This document shows, in pieces, positions 5,811 to 7,991 of a DNA stretch of 7,991 nt (within the stretch, counting starts at the first letter, position 1; each line of letters starts with the position of its first letter). The stretch lies in assembly GCA_023390875.1 (NCBI GenBank), contig JAEWCA010000256.1:1-7991 (forward strand), written 5' to 3'. The notes under the pieces were generated by a model. That model saw nothing but the letters and a program-made list of their open reading frames with translations, was not told the DNA's origin and searched no databases. Origin of the DNA: Actinomycetes bacterium (lineage in GTDB: Bacteria > Actinomycetota > Actinomycetes > Actinomycetales > Cellulomonadaceae). The position numbers and the translations under genes are program-made.

Positions 5811-6827
5811 ATGCGCGACCTGGCCCTGCTGCCGAAGGCTCACCTGCACCTTCACTTCACGGGGTCGATGCGGCCGTCGACGCTCGCGGAGCTTGCCGCG
5901 CGGCACGGGATCCGTCTGCCGTCCGCGCTGCTCGACGACGACCCGCTGCACGTGCCGGCCGACGAGCGCGGCTGGTTCCGGTTCCAGCGGCTGTACGACG
6001 CGGCGCGTGCGTGCGTCCGGTCCGAGGCGGACATGCGGCGGATCGTCGCGGAGGCGGCGCAGGACGACGCCGCCGAGGGGTCGGGCCGGCTGGAGATCCA
6101 GGTCGACCCGACGTCGTACGCGCCGTTCGTCGGCGGGATCACACCCGCGATCGAGATCGTGCTGGACGCCGCCCGGGAGGCGTCCGTCGCGACCGGGGTC
6201 GACGTCGGCGTCGTCGTCGCGGCGTCGCGCATGCGGCACCCGCTCGAGGCCCGCACCCTGGCACGGCTCGCGGCGCACCACGCGGGCGACGGGCCGGGGC
6301 AGGTGATCGGGTTCGGGCTGTCGAACGACGAGCGTCGCGGCGAGACGGCCGAGTTCGCGCCCGCGTTCGCGATCGCCCGGCGCGCGGGGCTCGCGTCGGT
6401 GCCGCACGGCGGCGAGCTGCTCGGGCCGGCGCACGTCGAGGACGTCGTCGAGCACCTGCGGCCCGACCGGCTCGGGCACGGCGTGCGGTCGGTCGAGGAC
6501 CCGCGCGTGCTCGGGCGGGTCGTGGACGAGGGCGTCGCGCTCGAGGTGTGTCCCGCGTCGAACGTGTCGCTCGGCGTGTACCGGTCGGCCGACGAGGTGC
6601 CGCTCGGCGCGCTCGTCGAGGCCGGGGCGCTGGTCGCGCTCGGGGCCGACGACCCGTTGCTGTTCCGGTCGCGGCTGCTCGCGCAGTACGAGGCTGCGCG
6701 GGACGTGCACGGCTTCACGGACGAGCAGCTCGCCCACCTCGCACGGTCGTCGATCCGGGCGAGCCGCGCGGCGGACGACGTGCGGGCGCGGCTGCTCGCA
6801 GGAGTGGACTCCTGGCTGCGCTCTTGA
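5811..6827 (+). CDS. add: adenosine deaminase family metal-dependent hydrolase
   Basis: This is a cytosolic amidohydrolase-superfamily deaminase. Family members convert adenosine to inosine in purine salvage; a few relatives act on adenine or aminofutalosine. The 338-residue length is typical. The zinc site is complete: His13 and His15 in HLHLHFTG, His199 in PHGGE, and Asp280 in ADDPLLF. Catalytic Glu202, His223 (RLGHGVR) and Asp281 are also present, with EVCPASN at 245-251. Two motifs differ from classical adenosine deaminases. The usual LDG after HxH is FTG, so the Asp that contacts the ribose 5'-OH in mouse enzyme is Thr17. The usual DLAGDE is GLSNDE (169-174). I recall both in other actinobacterial homologues, so this is a subfamily rather than a damaged gene; adenosine as substrate is not certain. 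ATG 5811 is chosen because upstream codons belong to the regulator gene in another frame. Confidence 0.88.
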   Translation: MRDLALLPKAHLHLHFTGSMRPSTLAELAARHGIRLPSALLDDDPLHVPADERGWFRFQRLYDAARACVRSEADMRRIVAEAAQDDAAEGSGRLEIQVDPTSYAPFVGGITPAIEIVLDAAREASVATGVDVGVVVAASRMRHPLEARTLARLAAHHAGDGPGQVIGFGLSNDERRGETAEFAPAFAIARRAGLASVPHGGELLGPAHVEDVVEHLRPDRLGHGVRSVEDPRVLGRVVDEGVALEVCPASNVSLGVYRSADEVPLGALVEAGALVALGADDPLLFRSRLLAQYEAARDVHGFTDEQLAHLARSSIRASRAADDVRARLLAGVDSWLRS

Positions 6828-6853
6828 CGACGGCTGCCCCACTCCGCGATTGT
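6824..6853 (+). promoter_or_regulatory. candidate promoter of the membrane protein/GntR pair
   Basis: TTGACG (6824-6829, overlapping the add stop codon) matches the -35 consensus at 5 of 6 bases. GATTGT (6848-6853) after an 18-base spacer is a weak -10. The expected start near 6860 falls inside the inverted repeat at 6850-6879, as a repressor site would require. This is inferred from sequence only. Confidence 0.4.
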
Positions 6854-6879
6854 GTCAATCAATTGATTCATTGACACAA
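6850..6879. promoter_or_regulatory. perfect 10+10 bp AT-rich inverted repeat, probable GntR operator
   Basis: TTGTGTCAAT (6850-6859) and ATTGACACAA (6870-6879) are exact reverse complements around a 10-base spacer. A second palindrome, ATCAATTGAT (6858-6867), sits inside but is offset by 2 bases from the outer centre. Only 9 of 30 bases are G or C, in strong contrast to the surroundings. It overlaps the presumed -10 and the first bases of the AAGGAG Shine-Dalgarno (6878-6883). GntR-family dimers bind inverted repeats, and many repress their own operon. A GntR gene ends this operon, so autoregulation is the simplest reading. The regulator-operator assignment is inference. Confidence 0.75.
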
Positions 6880-6888
6880 GGAGCGACG

Positions 6889-7821
6889 ATGTCCGGCGCA
6901 CTCCCCCTGCTGCTCGTGCTCGTCCTGCTCCTCGGTGTCGCCGTGGTGCTGCGGCCCGTCCGGACCGTCGGACCGGTGTCCCGCTCGCAGGCGTTCGACG
7001 CCGCCGAGCGGCACGCCCGCCGCGTCACGGTGGTCGCCTGGGCCCTCCTCGTGCCGGTCCCGGTGCTGGTGACCAAGGTCGTGACCCCGCTGCTGCACGG
7101 CACGGCGACCGGTGCCTACCTCGGCGCCGTGCCCGCCGTCGCCGGCGGCACGTTCGTGCTCGCCCACCTCGCCGGGGAGCTCACCTGGCCGCGCCCCGAC
7201 GGGCCGGTCCGGCGGGCACCGCTCGTGCACCGCAGCGCCCGCGACGTCCTGCCGCGCGCGCTCACCGTGGTCACGGCGACGTGGTCCCTGCTGCTCGGAG
7301 CGCTCCTCGTGACGGCCGCGCTGACCGGGGGTGCCGACGGACGGTCGCTGACCGCCGCGCACGCGGACGGCACCACGTCGACGGCGAGCCCGTTCCCCGG
7401 CTGGTACTACGGGCGGGTGATCGCCACGGCGACCGCGGTCGTCCTGCTGCTGTGCGTCGCCGTGCTCGCGCTCGTCGTCCGCCGGGCCGCCGTCGCGGAC
7501 ACCGACCCCTCCGACGACCGCGCGTTGCGCCGCACCTCCGCGCGCCGGGTCCTCGCGGGGGTGCAGCTCGTCGTCGCCTGGACGCTGGCAGGGTGCGTCT
7601 TCTTCGCGACGATCACCGTGCGCAACGCGCAGCCGCGCTGGACGCAGGCGCTGGGACCCGACGCGTCGAGCGTGCTCCTCGGCGTCGGGACGATCGGCGC
7701 GCTGACGGTCGCGGTCACCGCCGTCGTCGTCGCGGTCGTGGGCTCGCGTGCCACCGCCGGGAGCGCCGAGCGCCGCTCCGGGCCCGCCGTGGCCGCCGCG
7801 GCCCGCCCGGGCGTCGCATGA
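6889..7821 (+). CDS. multi-pass membrane protein of unknown function, partner of GntR
   Basis: I do not recognise a named family. The 310-residue product has about seven hydrophobic segments, near residues 5-21, 47-63, 75-95, 124-145, 178-197, 222-242 and 262-284. A polar loop at 98-121 holds GELTWPRPDGPVRRAPLVHR, a motif type I recall in other actinobacterial hypothetical proteins. Another loop (147-177) ends in FPGWYYGR, probably extracytoplasmic. The C-terminus is Ala/Arg-rich. No catalytic, transporter or ATP-binding motif is visible. ATG 6889 is chosen for AAGGAG (6878-6883) with a 5-base spacer, the strongest Shine-Dalgarno in the window. Its stop overlaps the start of the GntR gene (ATGA 7818-7821), so the two are translationally coupled. 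It could be a stress or antibiotic sensor, an exporter part or an envelope protein; none is supported. Confidence 0.85.
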   Translation: MSGALPLLLVLVLLLGVAVVLRPVRTVGPVSRSQAFDAAERHARRVTVVAWALLVPVPVLVTKVVTPLLHGTATGAYLGAVPAVAGGTFVLAHLAGELTWPRPDGPVRRAPLVHRSARDVLPRALTVVTATWSLLLGALLVTAALTGGADGRSLTAAHADGTTSTASPFPGWYYGRVIATATAVVLLLCVAVLALVVRRAAVADTDPSDDRALRRTSARRVLAGVQLVVAWTLAGCVFFATITVRNAQPRWTQALGPDASSVLLGVGTIGALTVAVTAVVVAVVGSRATAGSAERRSGPAVAAAARPGVA

Positions 7822-7962
7822 CCGCCGCGCAGCTCGAGGTCGACCTCACGTCCGGCGTCCCGGCCTACGAGCAGATCCGCACGCAGGTGGTCGCGCACGT
7901 CGCGGCCGGCCGGCTCGTCGCGGGCGACCGCCTGCCGACGATCCGTGCGCTCGCCACCGCCC
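7818..7962 (+). CDS. GntR-family transcriptional regulator, 5' part only
   Basis: The first 48 codons of a GntR-type repressor are present. VPAYEQIRTQVVAHVAAGRLVAGDRLPTIRALAT matches the start of the GntR winged helix: the first helix, then the G-x-L-x-x-G-x-x-LP-(S/T)-x-R-x-LA signature. The short N-terminus before the helix suits the small YtrA-like regulators often paired with transporter or membrane-protein genes, but the effector domain is missing, so the subfamily is not settled. The ATG overlaps the stop of the membrane-protein gene. The reading frame continues to 7991 only because adapter sequence replaces the genome from about 7963: the residues after RALATA no longer fit the family. 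The likely binding site is the inverted repeat at 6850-6879. Confidence 0.85.
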
Positions 7963-7991
7963 CGGTCTCTTATAAACAACTCCCCGCCCAC
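7963..7991. other. residual Nextera transposase adapter at contig end (artefact)
   Basis: Aligned without gaps, these 29 bases match the Nextera mosaic end and adjoining adapter at 24 positions, including the run GTCTCTTATA (7965-7974) and the final GCCCAC (7986-7991). The five mismatches fit a low-quality read end. The stretch is AT-rich against its surroundings, and it breaks the GntR motif exactly where it begins. It is not genomic sequence. Confidence 0.9.

Noticed and set aside
5649..6842. minus-strand frame of 397 residues and overlapping frames antisense to add
   Set aside because: The composition is Arg/Val/Asp-rich without motifs, while the plus strand carries every catalytic residue of a deaminase.
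7966..7978. AT-rich TCTCTTATAAACA at the right end as a promoter or regulator target
   Set aside because: It is better explained as transposase adapter sequence with a few read errors.
7407..7991. 194-residue minus-strand frame at the right edge
   Set aside because: It is antisense to the membrane protein and GntR, begins inside adapter sequence, and has Thr/Ala/Arg-rich composition.

Overview
The window is about 75% GC by eye, with codons ending mostly in G or C, GTG and ATG starts, apparent leaderless promoters and an acidic N-terminal extension on NusG. This points to a high-GC actinobacterium. The gene order and promoter style recall Cellulomonas and its relatives (Micrococcales); the genus is an inference. 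No phage, transposon, CRISPR or plasmid signature is visible. Both edges look like contig ends: base 1 starts at a 12-G run, and the last 29 bases match a Nextera transposase adapter with 5 mismatches.

Left block, minus strand (70-1961): tRNA-Trp(CCA), then secE, nusG and rplK, the conserved translocation, transcription-elongation and ribosomal cluster. rplA would be expected just beyond base 1. Several GC-rich dyads sit between tRNA-Trp and secE, after secE and after nusG. None has a U-tract.

Divergent right block, plus strand (2256-6827): a class I aminotransferase (aspC-like), a histidine kinase overlapping its OmpR-type response regulator by ATGA, and an adenosine-deaminase-family enzyme (add). 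aspC, the kinase and add each have a -10-like hexamer placed so that the transcript would start at or very near the start codon. As I recall it, aminotransferase and deaminase lie next to tRNA-Trp/secE/nusG in Streptomyces too, so the two-component pair looks like a lineage-specific insertion.

Right end, plus strand (6824-7962): an unrecognised membrane protein of about seven hydrophobic segments overlaps (ATGA) a truncated GntR-family regulator. In front of the pair is a perfect 10+10 bp inverted repeat, only 30% GC, overlapping the presumed -10 and the Shine-Dalgarno. It reads as a self-regulated regulator/membrane-protein module and is the best candidate here for something undescribed. The rest of the window is ordinary housekeeping DNA with no dramatic new system.
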